Shown here in pieces: positions 8,279 to 16,780 of a stretch of DNA of 64,000 nt. The position numbers and the translations under genes were made by a program. Every line of letters begins with the position of its first letter. Positions within the stretch are counted from its first letter, which is position 1. The stretch lies in the NCBI GenBank assembly GCA_964484195.1, contig CAZAER010000001.1, forward strand, positions 868,001 through 932,000. Reading direction: 5' to 3'. The notes beneath the pieces were generated by a model. It saw only the letters and a list, made by a program, of their open reading frames with translations. It was not told the DNA's origin and did not search any database. This DNA is from JALHOP01 sp964484195. Lineage in GTDB: Bacteria > Myxococcota > XYA12-FULL-58-9 > JALHOP01.

Positions 8279-9660
8279 TTCCGCTCAAGCGAAAGTTCCT
8301 CGACCGCCGCACCGTGCTGCGCGGCGCCGCCTTCGGTCTGGGCGCGACCCTCGCCCTGCCCGTGCTCGAGACCATGCTCAATTCCAACGGCACCGCTTTC
8401 GCCCAGGGGATGCCGCTCGCCAAGCGCTTCGGCCTCTTCTTCTGGGGCAACGGCGTGCGCCTGTCGGCATGGACGCCGAGTCGCACCGGCAGCAACTACG
8501 ACCTCAAGACGAACCTCCAGCCGCTCGCCCCTCTGCAGAGCTACCTATCGGTGGTCTCCGGTACCAACGTGAAGACCGGCAACGAACGCGGCCATCACGC
8601 GGGCTGCGTGGGGTTCCTGTCGGCGTCGCCGATGATCCCGCAGGACCCGGGCAACGCCGGCTACTGCTCGACCTTCAGCAAGCCGAGCATTGATCAGGTC
8701 GTGGCGTCGGCGTACGCGGCGGATCCGCTCAAGCGTACAGCCTTCCGGTCCGTCGAGCTCGGCATCTCGAAACGCGTCATCACCGGCGAAGGTACCACGC
8801 TCAACTTCCTGTCGCACAACGGTCCCGACGACGTGAACCGGCCGCTGTACTCGGCGCGCGCGTTGTTCAACCGCGTGTTCGCACCGGACTTCGTCGCCAG
8901 CAACGCCGGCACCGTCGACCCAAAGCTGGCGCTGCGCCGTCAGATCCTCGACGCCGTGCACGCCGACGCGACCGCCCTGAAGAAGCGCGTGAGCGCCAAT
9001 GACCGCCGGCGTCTCGACCAGCACCTCACCAGCGTCAGCGAGCTGCAAACCCGCATCGCCGCCCTCGAGGAAGACAACGCCAACGTCTGCACGGTGCCAG
9101 CGCAGCCCGCCGAGTATGCCGACCAACAGGGTGTGGAGCAGCTACGCAATTTGACCATCGCCATGGCGGACGTGCTGGCGTTGGCGCTCGCCTGCGACCG
9201 CACTCGCGTCTTCAGCATCATGTACTCGGGCAGCGTCGGCTACACGTCGTTCGATGCCGATGGTGTCACCCAAGGCAGTCACTCGCTCTCGCACGACGAG
9301 CCGGGCGATCAGCCGGAGCTCACCCAAGGCGTGACCATCACGATGCAGCACCTCGGGATCTTCCTCGAGCGCCTGCGCGCAACGACCGAAGGCGCGTCGA
9401 ACCTGCTGCAGCAGTCCGCTATCCTGGCTTCGAGCGATCTGACACAAGGACGCGAGCACAGCATCGACGACTATCCGGTGCTGCTCGCCGGTCACGCTGG
9501 CGGCGCCTTGCGGGGCAACGTCCACTACCGTTCGACCACCGGCGAGAACCTCACGAAGGTGCTCATCACCGCCATGCGCGCGGTCGATCTGCCGCTCACG
9601 GGCGGCTTCGGCAACGGTGGGGGCTTCGCGACCGACAGCATCGGCGCGCTCGAGGTCTGA
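8275..9660 (+). CDS. DUF1552 protein, Tat-exported
   Basis: 461 residues. The N terminus carries a twin-arginine signal (LDRRTVLRGAAFGLG, then a hydrophobic stretch), so the folded protein is exported. The body is DUF1552, with the pattern of the alkaline-phosphatase/sulfatase-like DUF1501/1552 group: an early FFWGNGVRL segment, a central helical region, ALACDRTRVFSIMYSG, and a late region with conserved His/Asp (SHSLSHDEPG). Always found next to DUF1592 proteins in these genomes; here it overlaps that gene by 4 bases. The substrate is unknown; export together with a CxxCH lipoprotein suggests an envelope redox or hydrolytic complex. Confidence 0.85.
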   Translation: MIPLKRKFLDRRTVLRGAAFGLGATLALPVLETMLNSNGTAFAQGMPLAKRFGLFFWGNGVRLSAWTPSRTGSNYDLKTNLQPLAPLQSYLSVVSGTNVKTGNERGHHAGCVGFLSASPMIPQDPGNAGYCSTFSKPSIDQVVASAYAADPLKRTAFRSVELGISKRVITGEGTTLNFLSHNGPDDVNRPLYSARALFNRVFAPDFVASNAGTVDPKLALRRQILDAVHADATALKKRVSANDRRRLDQHLTSVSELQTRIAALEEDNANVCTVPAQPAEYADQQGVEQLRNLTIAMADVLALALACDRTRVFSIMYSGSVGYTSFDADGVTQGSHSLSHDEPGDQPELTQGVTITMQHLGIFLERLRATTEGASNLLQQSAILASSDLTQGREHSIDDYPVLLAGHAGGALRGNVHYRSTTGENLTKVLITAMRAVDLPLTGGFGNGGGFATDSIGALEV

Positions 9661-9696
9661 AAATTCACGTGGGCGATCCCTAGGCCGCGAATCGTC

Positions 9697-9723
9697 TTGG
9701 CATCCGCGACGCGTCCGTTTAAT
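9697..9723 (+). promoter_or_regulatory. possible promoter of mgtE
   Basis: TTGGCA (9697-9702) and TTTAAT (9718-9723) separated by 15 nt. The short spacer makes this a weak prediction. It would give a leader of about 10 nt before the ATG at 9740. Confidence 0.35.
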
Positions 9724-9739
9724 AGCGGCGCGGGAAGCC

Positions 9740-11083
9740 ATGAGCGACGTTCAGCAAACGACGGAAGGCGCCAGCGAAGAAACGCCCGACCTCGAAGAGG
9801 TCCGCGACGCTTGGCCCGCCCTGTCCCTCGACGAACGCATCGAGGCGCTGTCGCTCTTACCCCCCGGCGATGCCGAGGATCTCTTCGTCACCCTGACCGC
9901 GCACGAGCAAGTGCAGATGTTGCAGACCTTGCAGCCGGCGCAGCGCCGGGCCTGGCTGCGCCTCCTCGACCCTGAGGACGCCGCCGACGTGGTGCAAGAG
10001 CTCCCGCCGGAGGAGCGCGACGCGGCCCTCGCGGCCCTCGACGCGCGCACCCGCCGCGAGGTTGGCGTGCTCATGGCCTACGCGGAAGACGACGCGGGCG
10101 GTCTGATGAGCCCGCGCTACGCCATCGCGCGCGGCGACCTCACCATCGACGAAGCCATCAGCTATCTGCGCCGGCAAGCCCGCGACAACCTCGCGACCGT
10201 CTATTACGCCTATGTCCTCGATGACGGACAGCACCTGATCGGTGTGGTCTCGCTCGGAGACCTGTTCACGGCGCAGTCCGGGGCGCGCGTACGCGACGTC
10301 ATGCAGACCGACCTGATCAGCGTTCCGGAGGACATGGACCAAGAGCAGGTGAGCCGCCTGTTCAACCAGCACCAACTGCTGGCCATCCCGGTCGTCGACA
10401 AAGACAACCGTCTCAAGGGCATCGTCACCGTCGATGACATCGTCGATGTCGTGCAAGAGGAAGCAACCGAAGACATCCAGAAGCTCGGTGGTACCGAGGC
10501 TCTCGACGAGCCGTACCTCACCATCAAGCTCTGGCCCCTGCTCCGCAAACGCGGTGTCTGGCTCGCGGTGCTCTTCCTCGGCGAGATGCTGACGGCGACG
10601 ACCCTGGGCTACTTCGAGCACGAAATGGCGAAGGCCGTGGTGCTATCGATGTTCATGCCGCTCATCATCTCGAGCGGAGGTAACTCCGGCTCGCAAGCGA
10701 CCACGCTGGTCATCCGCGCCATGGCGCTGGGTGAGGTGGGTATGGCGCAATGGTGGCGGGTCATGCGGCGCGAGATCGCCGCCGGCTTGGTGCTGGGCGG
10801 GATGCTCGGCGCCATCGGCTTCGCGCGGATCGTCGTCTGGGGGACGTTCACCAACGCCTATGGTCCGTATTACGTGCTGATTGCCTGCGTCGTCGCGATT
10901 AGTTTGGTCAGCGTTGTGCTCTTCGGGACCCTGGCGGGGTCGATGTTGCCACTCCTCCTGAAGCGGGCCGGCCTCGATCCCGCGAGCGCCTCGGCCCCCG
11001 CGGTGGCCACTCTGGTCGATGTCTCTGGCCTCGCGATTTACTTCACGGCGGCTGCACTTATCCTGCGTGGCACCTTGCTCTGA
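9740..11083 (+). CDS. mgtE: MgtE-family magnesium transporter
   Basis: 447 residues from the ATG at 9740; a longer in-frame start at 9617 overlaps the previous gene and reads as Arg/Ser-rich non-protein. Layout is that of MgtE: N-terminal helical superhelix with repeated L-x-x-L-P-P-x-D/E-x-A motifs (about 25-120), two CBS domains (about 130-255; LIGVVSLGDLF, LKGIVTVDDIVDV), then five membrane helices (about 285-447). The conserved pore region GGNSGSQATTLVIRAMALGE is present. MgtE is a Mg2+-gated channel of the inner membrane in which the N and CBS domains sense cytoplasmic Mg2+. Confidence 0.95.
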   Translation: MSDVQQTTEGASEETPDLEEVRDAWPALSLDERIEALSLLPPGDAEDLFVTLTAHEQVQMLQTLQPAQRRAWLRLLDPEDAADVVQELPPEERDAALAALDARTRREVGVLMAYAEDDAGGLMSPRYAIARGDLTIDEAISYLRRQARDNLATVYYAYVLDDGQHLIGVVSLGDLFTAQSGARVRDVMQTDLISVPEDMDQEQVSRLFNQHQLLAIPVVDKDNRLKGIVTVDDIVDVVQEEATEDIQKLGGTEALDEPYLTIKLWPLLRKRGVWLAVLFLGEMLTATTLGYFEHEMAKAVVLSMFMPLIISSGGNSGSQATTLVIRAMALGEVGMAQWWRVMRREIAAGLVLGGMLGAIGFARIVVWGTFTNAYGPYYVLIACVVAISLVSVVLFGTLAGSMLPLLLKRAGLDPASASAPAVATLVDVSGLAIYFTAAALILRGTLL

Positions 11084-11186
11084 GCCACGAACACCCTGGC
11101 CGAGGCATGATTTGGCGATAAGATTCCCTAGGCGGCCGGCAGCGCCCTGAAAACCACGGTTTGACGAGCGCATCCCGGTCCCCTGC

Positions 11187-11215
11187 TTGACGACCCAAAT
11201 CGCGGTCGCTAGCGT
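11187..11215 (+). promoter_or_regulatory. promoter of the TonB-like gene
   Basis: TTGACG (11187-11192), 17-nt spacer, TAGCGT (11210-11215). Transcription would start near 11222, and the leader holds a GAGAGG Shine-Dalgarno before the GTG at 11237. The same TAGCGT hexamer serves the gene at 44340. Confidence 0.55.
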
Positions 11216-11236
11216 CTTTTTGAGAGGCAAAACACG

Positions 11237-12475
11237 GTGGGCGACCGCGAACGCCAGCGCAGGTTCGACAGATCGCCGGTGCCATTGCCCGCGGCATTGC
11301 TCGTGGCGTTGGCACTGCACGTCTTCGCCGTGCCTTTGGTCGTTAGCCTGTTCAGAGGGCCGGCACACGCGCCCGACAAGAAGGTCACCAAGGTCAAGAT
11401 GGTGCCCATGACCGGTGACGGGCGCATCGCTCGGCCGAACATGAAGTCGAAGGAACAAATCGAGCGCGAGAAGGAGAAAGAAAAGCAGAAGCTGGCTGAG
11501 AAGAAACCTGACGAACCGGCGCTACCAAAGGAGTTGAAGGGACAAATCGTCGATGTCCCTCCGACTGCCGACAGCACCGCTCCGAAAGACGCGAAGTACC
11601 TCTCCGAGCACAACACCAACGTCGACAAGGAGACCGTCAGTCGCAACCAGCAGCAGAACTACGGCAACGCCATGAACGAGCTGACCGTCGCGCGTAAGAG
11701 CGAAGGCGTGAGCTCACCCCAGGTGGGCGGCAATCCCAACGTTCTCGAGATCGGCCCCGACGAGAACAAGTCCATCCAGGCCAAGAACAAGAAGAAGCAA
11801 GACGCCAAAGCCGCACAGGCTCCCCAGCTCGAGTTCCCCAAGGTCGCCGAGCAGGACCGGCTGGCGCTCGCCCTCGATCCACGCATGGGCACCATGAAGA
11901 ACCGCGAGGCCAAGGAGGAGGTCGCGGGGAACGGCACCAAGCTGCGCATCGCGCCCGGCCAGGAGGGTCAAGAGGCGCAAGCCGATCCGGGCCACGCTCC
12001 CAAGCTCGGAAAAGCCATGGCCGATCTGGTCCCGACCATCGGCGTGCTCTCGCGCATCGCCGGCGCACCTGCGCCCGACGCCATCGACGAACAAGAGGGC
12101 GAAGGCACCTTCTTGAAGTCGCGCGAGTTCGTCTACGCGGGCTTCTTCAACCGCATGAAGAAAGGCGTCTCCCAGCACTGGAATCCAGTGAGTGAGTTCC
12201 GCCGCCGCGACCCGTCCGGCAACGTCTTCGGCCAGCTCACGCGCACCACGATGCTGCAGATCACTCTCGCCAAAGACGGCAAGCTCAAGGACGCGGTGGT
12301 CATGCGCTCGAGCGGCCTCGACTTCCTCGACGCCGAAGCGGTCAACGCCTTCCGCCGCGCCGAGCCCTTCAACAATCCGCCACCCGCGCTCGCGGACGGC
12401 AACGGAAACATCACGTTCCAATTCGGCTTCACGTTGGAGTTCCGTGACGGCGGGGGATTCCGGTTGCCGCTCTAG
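11237..12475 (+). CDS. TonB-like energy-transducer protein
   Basis: 412 residues from a GTG. One membrane helix at about 17-40 anchors the protein in the inner membrane; a long Lys/Glu/Pro/Gln-rich region (about 45-290) can span the periplasm, as in TonB and TolA. The C-terminal domain (about 300-405) is a TonB-C-like domain: VSQHWNP, strands LQITLAKDGKLKDAVVMRSSG, helix LDAEAVNAFRRAEPFNNPP. TonB links the ExbB/ExbD proton motor to outer-membrane receptors; no exbBD is seen nearby, so the motor must be encoded elsewhere. The next gene carries three copies of the same C-terminal fold. Confidence 0.8.
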   Translation: MGDRERQRRFDRSPVPLPAALLVALALHVFAVPLVVSLFRGPAHAPDKKVTKVKMVPMTGDGRIARPNMKSKEQIEREKEKEKQKLAEKKPDEPALPKELKGQIVDVPPTADSTAPKDAKYLSEHNTNVDKETVSRNQQQNYGNAMNELTVARKSEGVSSPQVGGNPNVLEIGPDENKSIQAKNKKKQDAKAAQAPQLEFPKVAEQDRLALALDPRMGTMKNREAKEEVAGNGTKLRIAPGQEGQEAQADPGHAPKLGKAMADLVPTIGVLSRIAGAPAPDAIDEQEGEGTFLKSREFVYAGFFNRMKKGVSQHWNPVSEFRRRDPSGNVFGQLTRTTMLQITLAKDGKLKDAVVMRSSGLDFLDAEAVNAFRRAEPFNNPPPALADGNGNITFQFGFTLEFRDGGGFRLPL

Positions 12476-12493
12476 GTGGCGGTCCGCTAAAAC
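12464..12493 (+). promoter_or_regulatory. leaderless-type promoter of the triple TonB-C gene
   Basis: TTGCCG (12464-12469), 18-nt spacer, TAAAAC (12488-12493). The hexamer ends 6 nt before the GTG at 12500, so transcription should begin at the start codon itself. No Shine-Dalgarno is visible. Confidence 0.45.
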
Positions 12494-12499
12494 GCGCTC

Positions 12500-13639
12500 G
12501 TGAAGTGTTGGCTGTTCGTTACGCTGGTTGCCAGCGTGGCTTGCGCGGCGTCGAAGCCACGTGACCTGACGCCGCGGGCTCGACCACTCCTCGCTCTGAC
12601 CGCGGCGAACGCAACCCAAGCGCCGCCGTGCAAGAGCTCGTCGTGCGAGTTCTTTCGCGACGTCAACACGGCGGTTAGGAGGGAGTGGGCCCCCGAAGCC
12701 ACGTACCGCCGACACGATCCGCACGGTATCTTGTACGAGCAGATCACGCGCGTCGCGAAGTTGCGGGTCGTGCTCGACAAAGACGGTGCGCTCAGAGAGG
12801 CAAGTGTCGCCCAGTCCAGCGGCTTGGACTTTCTCGACATCGAAGCGGTCGCCGCGTTTCGGCGGGCCGCGCCGTTTCGAAAGCCGCCGATGACGCTGCT
12901 CGCCGAGGACGAGACGGCTACCTTCGAGCCCAGCTTGACGCTCGAGTTTAGAACGGGCGCGCCCCCTCAGCGCGTCTGGACGAGCGGCGAGAGCGCAATC
13001 AAGAAGGACGAAGCTGAGATCAACGCGTTCGTGAAGCGGTTCCACGGCCGGCTAGTCGCCGCGAGCCGCCGTGAATATGCGAAGCCTCCTCTCGATGCCT
13101 CTCGAGCGAACCAACTGCTCCAAGTTCGCTTCACCTTGCGTATCGATGGAGCCATCGAAGACGCGACCTTGCTGCGAACGAGCGGTAGTCCGCAGTGCGA
13201 CCAGCTCATCCTCGAGGCGATTCGCCGGGCAGGCGGCTCCGACACCCCTCCTGACATTCTCTTCGACGAGAACGGTCACTTCATCGGCCTGTTCAGCTTC
13301 CGTCCAGAGCCGCCGCCCAGCGACATGACATTCACGGAGAGCGCGGACGCCTTCCTCCGCCGAGTCGAACGCAGAGTCGGTGACTTCTGGCCGCCGCGAC
13401 ACATCGCCGAGCGATACCGACCACTACCGACCTCACGGCGTCATTTCGTCATCGCCCACATCGTGCTCGATCGTTATGGAACCCTGGTTGGTTCCAGCAT
13501 CACCGCGTCGAGTGGCAAGGACGACATCGATGAGATGGCGCTAGAGGCGATCCGCAAGTCAGCCCCCTTCGACAATCCGCCGCACACCCTGGTCGGACCA
13601 GACGGCAACATTCACTTCGAGCACGAATTGTTCCTGTAG
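12500..13639 (+). CDS. exported protein with three TonB-C-like domains
   Basis: 379 residues from a GTG with a short signal peptide (VKCWLFVTLVASVACA); the Cys could be lipidated although the lipobox (SVAC) is not standard. Three units of about 100 residues follow (about 48-152, 168-262, 275-379). Each has a helix with a Trp or Phe (VRREWAP, VGDFWPP), the strand pair V-L-D-K/R-x-G-x-L, a T/Q-S-S-G turn and a helix ending in AxR(R/K)(A/S)xPFxxPP. Unit 1 is closely similar to the C-terminal domain of the TonB-like protein upstream, so the gene probably arose from it by duplication. There is no membrane helix or proline-rich stalk. It may bind TonB boxes or compete with TonB in the periplasm (inference). 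Confidence 0.75.
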   Translation: MKCWLFVTLVASVACAASKPRDLTPRARPLLALTAANATQAPPCKSSSCEFFRDVNTAVRREWAPEATYRRHDPHGILYEQITRVAKLRVVLDKDGALREASVAQSSGLDFLDIEAVAAFRRAAPFRKPPMTLLAEDETATFEPSLTLEFRTGAPPQRVWTSGESAIKKDEAEINAFVKRFHGRLVAASRREYAKPPLDASRANQLLQVRFTLRIDGAIEDATLLRTSGSPQCDQLILEAIRRAGGSDTPPDILFDENGHFIGLFSFRPEPPPSDMTFTESADAFLRRVERRVGDFWPPRHIAERYRPLPTSRRHFVIAHIVLDRYGTLVGSSITASSGKDDIDEMALEAIRKSAPFDNPPHTLVGPDGNIHFEHELFL

Positions 13640-13656
13640 GCGTCACGTGCTCGTAG

Positions 13657-13686
13657 TTGTCGGGTGCTCACTGGTTGCGCTAGACG
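13657..13686 (+). promoter_or_regulatory. leaderless-type promoter of the phosphatase gene
   Basis: TTGTCG (13657-13662), 18-nt spacer, TAGACG (13681-13686), ending 7 nt before the GTG at 13694. Confidence 0.4.
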
Positions 13687-13693
13687 GCCCCCG

Positions 13694-15331
13694 GTGAAGC
13701 ACCTCCCCCTCCTCTGCCTTGCCCTGGTGGCATGCACCGCCACGCGCAGCGACCCCGCGCCCAAGAAGACCACGGGCGCGCCCGTCGTCGTGACCATCGT
13801 CGTCGATCAGTTCGCGGCCTGGGTGGCAAGCGAGCGTCTCGAGACCTTGCCCGCGAGTGGCGGCTTCGCTCGGCTGCGGCGTGAAGGCACGTACGTGCGC
13901 GCCATTCGTTATGCGCATGCGGCGACGGAGACGGCCTGCGGGCATGCGGCGTTGTTTACTGGTGCTCCGCCGGCGCGGACTGGGGTCCTGTCCAACGAAG
14001 CGCTCCGTGGTGGGCGCGTCGTGTCCACGATGATGGACGACGAGACGCGGCTGGTGTCGACGCGGGGAGTGTCGGCGCGGGCTGGAGCTTCGCCGCGGGT
14101 GCTGCGGGTCGAAGGCGTCGCTGACGTGTTTCGAAAGCAGTATCCCGACGCCCTCGTGTTGGGCCTGTCGCTCAAGGACCGAGGCGCCATCTTGCCGGTG
14201 GGACGGTCGCCGAAGGTCGCGGTCTGGTTCGACCCGGAGACCGCCGAGCTCGTCACCTCGACCTACTACGGAGAGACGCTACCCGCGTGGGCGGTCGACG
14301 TCTCGCGTACCATTCCGGAGCGTCTTGCTGACCCGTGGACGCCGCTCGACCCCGCATGGCTCGCAAAACACGTGCTCACGCCCGACGACCAGATGGGTGA
14401 AGAGCCGAGCATGCGCGCCTTCCCGCACGATCTCATCCGCCAGGCCCCGCTGGGTGCGGCGCTGCGCATGAGCCCTCAGTCGGACATCATGTTGGTCGAT
14501 CTCGCGCTCGCCGCGTTGGACGCGGAACGCCAGGAGGGTCAGCCGACGCTGCTGTCGCTATCGCTCTCGGCGAACGACATCATCGGCCACGCCTTCGGCC
14601 CGGACGCCTGGGAAGCTTGGGACGAGCTGCTCCGCCTCGATGGCACTCTCGCCCGCCTCTTCGACGGCCTCGACAAGCGCTTCGGCGCCGATGGCTGGGC
14701 GGTGGCGCTCTCCGCGGACCACGGCGTCGAGCCGATTCCGGAAGTCCAGCCCATGCGGCCCGAGTGCAAGTCCGCTTCAGCGGACCGATGGAACCGTCCT
14801 TGCCGCGACTTGAAGCGTATGTCGCGCACCGAGATCACCCAGGAGCTCGCGAAGACCGCGGAAAAAATCCTCGGCCCCGGCCACTGGCTCCATGGCTTCG
14901 TCGGCGCCTTCGTCGCGCTCACGCCCGAAGGCCGCGCGGCCCGCGACCAACTCGTTCCGGCCCTGCTCGCGACGCTGAAAGCCCACCCCGGAGTCGCCGG
15001 CGCGTACGACGTCAAAGGCTTGCCCGCGACCTGCCCTGCGGGAGGCGGCCTCGAGGCGCTGGTCTGCAACGCCTATCCACCCGACTCGGAGGGCGACATC
15101 ATGGTCGTCCTGGCGGCAGGTTCCGGCTTCGGCGACGGATCGGGGGCGACCCACGGCATGCCCTATACCTACGACCTCACGGTGCCGTTCCTGGTCCGGG
15201 CCCCCAAGGCGGTCAGCGCGGGCCGGGTCATCGACGAGGAGCTGCCCTTCTCGACCTTTACTCATACGGTCGCGAAGCTCCTGAACGTCCCGGCTCCGGC
15301 GACGGCCTTTCCGGCAACCCCGCTCGACTGA
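13694..15331 (+). CDS. alkaline phosphatase / type I phosphodiesterase superfamily lipoprotein
   Basis: 545 residues from the GTG at 13694, which gives a lipoprotein signal (VKHLPLLCLALVAC). The mature protein is a PafA-like member of the alkaline phosphatase superfamily. Metal ligands and nucleophile can be placed: Asp in VVDQF near the start, Thr in ATETACGHAA as the likely nucleophile, Asp and His in SANDIIGHAFGPD, Asp and His in SADHGVEP, and the late His in GATHGMPY. Such enzymes use two Zn2+ to hydrolyse phosphate mono- or diesters in the periplasm. The exact substrate cannot be read from sequence. It probably has its own promoter. Confidence 0.85.
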   Translation: MKHLPLLCLALVACTATRSDPAPKKTTGAPVVVTIVVDQFAAWVASERLETLPASGGFARLRREGTYVRAIRYAHAATETACGHAALFTGAPPARTGVLSNEALRGGRVVSTMMDDETRLVSTRGVSARAGASPRVLRVEGVADVFRKQYPDALVLGLSLKDRGAILPVGRSPKVAVWFDPETAELVTSTYYGETLPAWAVDVSRTIPERLADPWTPLDPAWLAKHVLTPDDQMGEEPSMRAFPHDLIRQAPLGAALRMSPQSDIMLVDLALAALDAERQEGQPTLLSLSLSANDIIGHAFGPDAWEAWDELLRLDGTLARLFDGLDKRFGADGWAVALSADHGVEPIPEVQPMRPECKSASADRWNRPCRDLKRMSRTEITQELAKTAEKILGPGHWLHGFVGAFVALTPEGRAARDQLVPALLATLKAHPGVAGAYDVKGLPATCPAGGGLEALVCNAYPPDSEGDIMVVLAAGSGFGDGSGATHGMPYTYDLTVPFLVRAPKAVSAGRVIDEELPFSTFTHTVAKLLNVPAPATAFPATPLD

Positions 15332-15333
15332 GA

Positions 15334-15362
15334 TTGACAAATCACAGCGCGTCCCGTATTCG
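15334..15362 (+). promoter_or_regulatory. promoter of rplC
   Basis: Consensus -35 TTGACA (15334-15339), 17-nt spacer, -10-like TATTCG (15357-15362). It lies three bases after the phosphatase stop and shows that rplC here has its own transcription start, with a leader of about 60 nt. Confidence 0.55.
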
Positions 15363-15427
15363 GCGCGCCCTACAAATGGGGACCAACCGTTCACCAGCAG
15401 GTGAATCGCGAGTCCCGGGAGTTTCCA

Positions 15428-16117
15428 GTGAAAGAGCGCAAGCTAGGTCTGATTGGTCGCAAGCTCGGTATGACGCAAGTGTTCGACGCGGAAGGCACCG
15501 CCATCGGTGTCACCGTCATCGAGCTCGGTCCGAACCTCGTCATGAACAAGCGCAGCAAGACCACCAACAAGAACGGTCGCACCGACGGCTACACCGCGCT
15601 CCAGCTCGGCTTCGGCAACAAGCCCGAGCGCCTGCTCTCGAGCCCCGAGAAGGGCGTCGTGAAGGCTCTCGGCGGTAACGACAAGGCTCGCCGCTTCGTG
15701 CGCGAGCTGCGCGTCAACGAGGCCACCCTCGCGAAGTTCGAAGTCGGCGCCGAGATCTCGCTCAAAGACGTCGAGTGGAAGACCGGCGACCTCGTCGACG
15801 TGGCCGGCCGCACCAAGGGCAAGGGCTTCCAGGGTGTCGTCCGCCGCTACAAGTTCGCGGGCTTCAACTCCTCGCACGGTACCCACGAGTACTTCCGCCA
15901 CGGCGGTTCGATCGGCTGCCGTAAGTGGCCGGGTCGCGTCATCAAGGGCCGCCGCATGCCGGGTCACATGGGCGACGACAACGTCACCACCCAGAACGTC
16001 CGCATCGCCGAAGTCCGCCCCGAGCAGAACGTCGTTCTGCTCCACGGCTCGGTCCCGGGCGCCAAGGGCTCGCTCGTAATGATCCGCCCGGCGATCAAGT
16101 TCAACCCACTGCCATAG
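15428..16117 (+). CDS. rplC: 50S ribosomal protein L3
   Basis: 229 residues from the GTG at 15428, preceded by GGGAG at a good distance; an in-frame GTG nine codons upstream adds a non-conserved tail. L3 hallmarks are LGLIGRKLGMTQVFD, GRTKGKGFQGVVRR, HGGSIGCRKWPGRV and GRRMPGHMGDDNVTTQN, the last forming the loop that reaches the peptidyl-transferase centre. L3 is an early assembly protein of the large subunit. It usually sits second in the S10 operon; here neither rpsJ nor rplD is adjacent. The gene looks intact and typical, so it is likely the functional copy. Confidence 0.96.
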   Translation: MKERKLGLIGRKLGMTQVFDAEGTAIGVTVIELGPNLVMNKRSKTTNKNGRTDGYTALQLGFGNKPERLLSSPEKGVVKALGGNDKARRFVRELRVNEATLAKFEVGAEISLKDVEWKTGDLVDVAGRTKGKGFQGVVRRYKFAGFNSSHGTHEYFRHGGSIGCRKWPGRVIKGRRMPGHMGDDNVTTQNVRIAEVRPEQNVVLLHGSVPGAKGSLVMIRPAIKFNPLP

Positions 16118-16127
16118 CCAACGGCGG

Positions 16128-16219
16128 AAAATGGTGACAGTCACCATTTTTCAGTCGTCATTTTCCCAATAGGTCGCCTCGGCAACCTCGATAGAAAAAT
16201 GGTGACTGTCACCATTTTT
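16128..16219. repeat. REP-like palindrome doublet
   Basis: Two nearly identical palindromes: AAAATGGTGAC-A-GTCACCATTTT (16128-16150, 11-nt arms) and AAAAATGGTGAC-T-GTCACCATTTTT (16195-16219, 12-nt arms). The central base is A in one and T in the other, so the copies are in opposite orientation, 44 bases apart. This is the arrangement of REP doublets mobilised by RAYT (Y1-type) transposases. Each copy also ends in a T run on both strands and could act as a bidirectional terminator, here after rplC. Confidence 0.75.
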
Positions 16220-16240
16220 GGGCGCCTGATTCATTTCAGA

Positions 16241-16275
16241 GCGCCGTTGGCCGCCGTGTCACAGGCGGCTGGCGC
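16241..16275. repeat. GC-rich hairpin before the A-B-A'-B' operon
   Basis: GCGCC (16241-16245) pairs with GGCGC (16271-16275) and GCCGCC (16250-16255) with GGCGGC (16264-16269); loop GTGTCACA. No T run follows. It may be part of the REP element or a leader structure of the next operon. Confidence 0.4.
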
Positions 16276-16330
16276 ACCGTAGGGACAGGTCCGCCGATAC
16301 TCGTCAACGAGCACGCGTTACGAGGATCTC

Positions 16331-16780
16331 ATGGCCGGACTGACCATTCCGATTTGCACCGTCAAACGCATCGATCCCGAGCTCGCGATGGCGCTCGAAC
16401 GCGACGCGAGGCCTCCCATTCTCGAAGGTGGCGTAGCCAGCAGCGCCGCCGACCACATGTCGAAAGTGTCGCAGCGGAGCCTGTCCGCTATCACGGAATA
16501 TCAGCGTTCTGCGAATAGGAACGACCGCCTCGCCACCGTCGTGCCGACGGTGCTCGGGCTTGCGACCGCCGCCTATTGTGGCGCCATGAACGCCCTGCTT
16601 CCCGCCTCGCTGGCGTTTCACCTGGGCGTCGACCTGCTGGCCGCCGCCATCGTCGGCGGGGTCAGTCTGATGATCATGCGCGACGCCGAAGCCGGCAATC
16701 AGAAAGCTGCAACCGCTACCGCGGACAACATCACGCTGATGCGCCGCCTGGACTCCTTGGGCCCGGTCGTTCAACGATGA
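16331..16780 (+). CDS. small membrane-hairpin protein, gene A of a duplicated pair
   Basis: 149 residues; ATG at 16331 with GAGG 8 nt upstream. A polar N-terminal half (about 1-65) is followed by two closely spaced membrane helices (about 69-115; the second begins HLGVDLLAA) and a short helical tail. No signal peptide and no family I recognise. It aligns along its whole length with the third gene of the operon: both have S-S/N-A-A-D-H/K-M before the helices and V-D in front of helix 2. Its stop overlaps the next start (ATGA), so A and B are translated together and are probably partners in one membrane complex. Confidence 0.7.
   Translation: MAGLTIPICTVKRIDPELAMALERDARPPILEGGVASSAADHMSKVSQRSLSAITEYQRSANRNDRLATVVPTVLGLATAAYCGAMNALLPASLAFHLGVDLLAAAIVGGVSLMIMRDAEAGNQKAATATADNITLMRRLDSLGPVVQR

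Noticed and set aside
16128..16219. Plain rplC terminator instead of REP elements
   Set aside because: One copy could terminate rplC, but two inverted copies with a shared core fit a REP doublet better; termination may be a side role.
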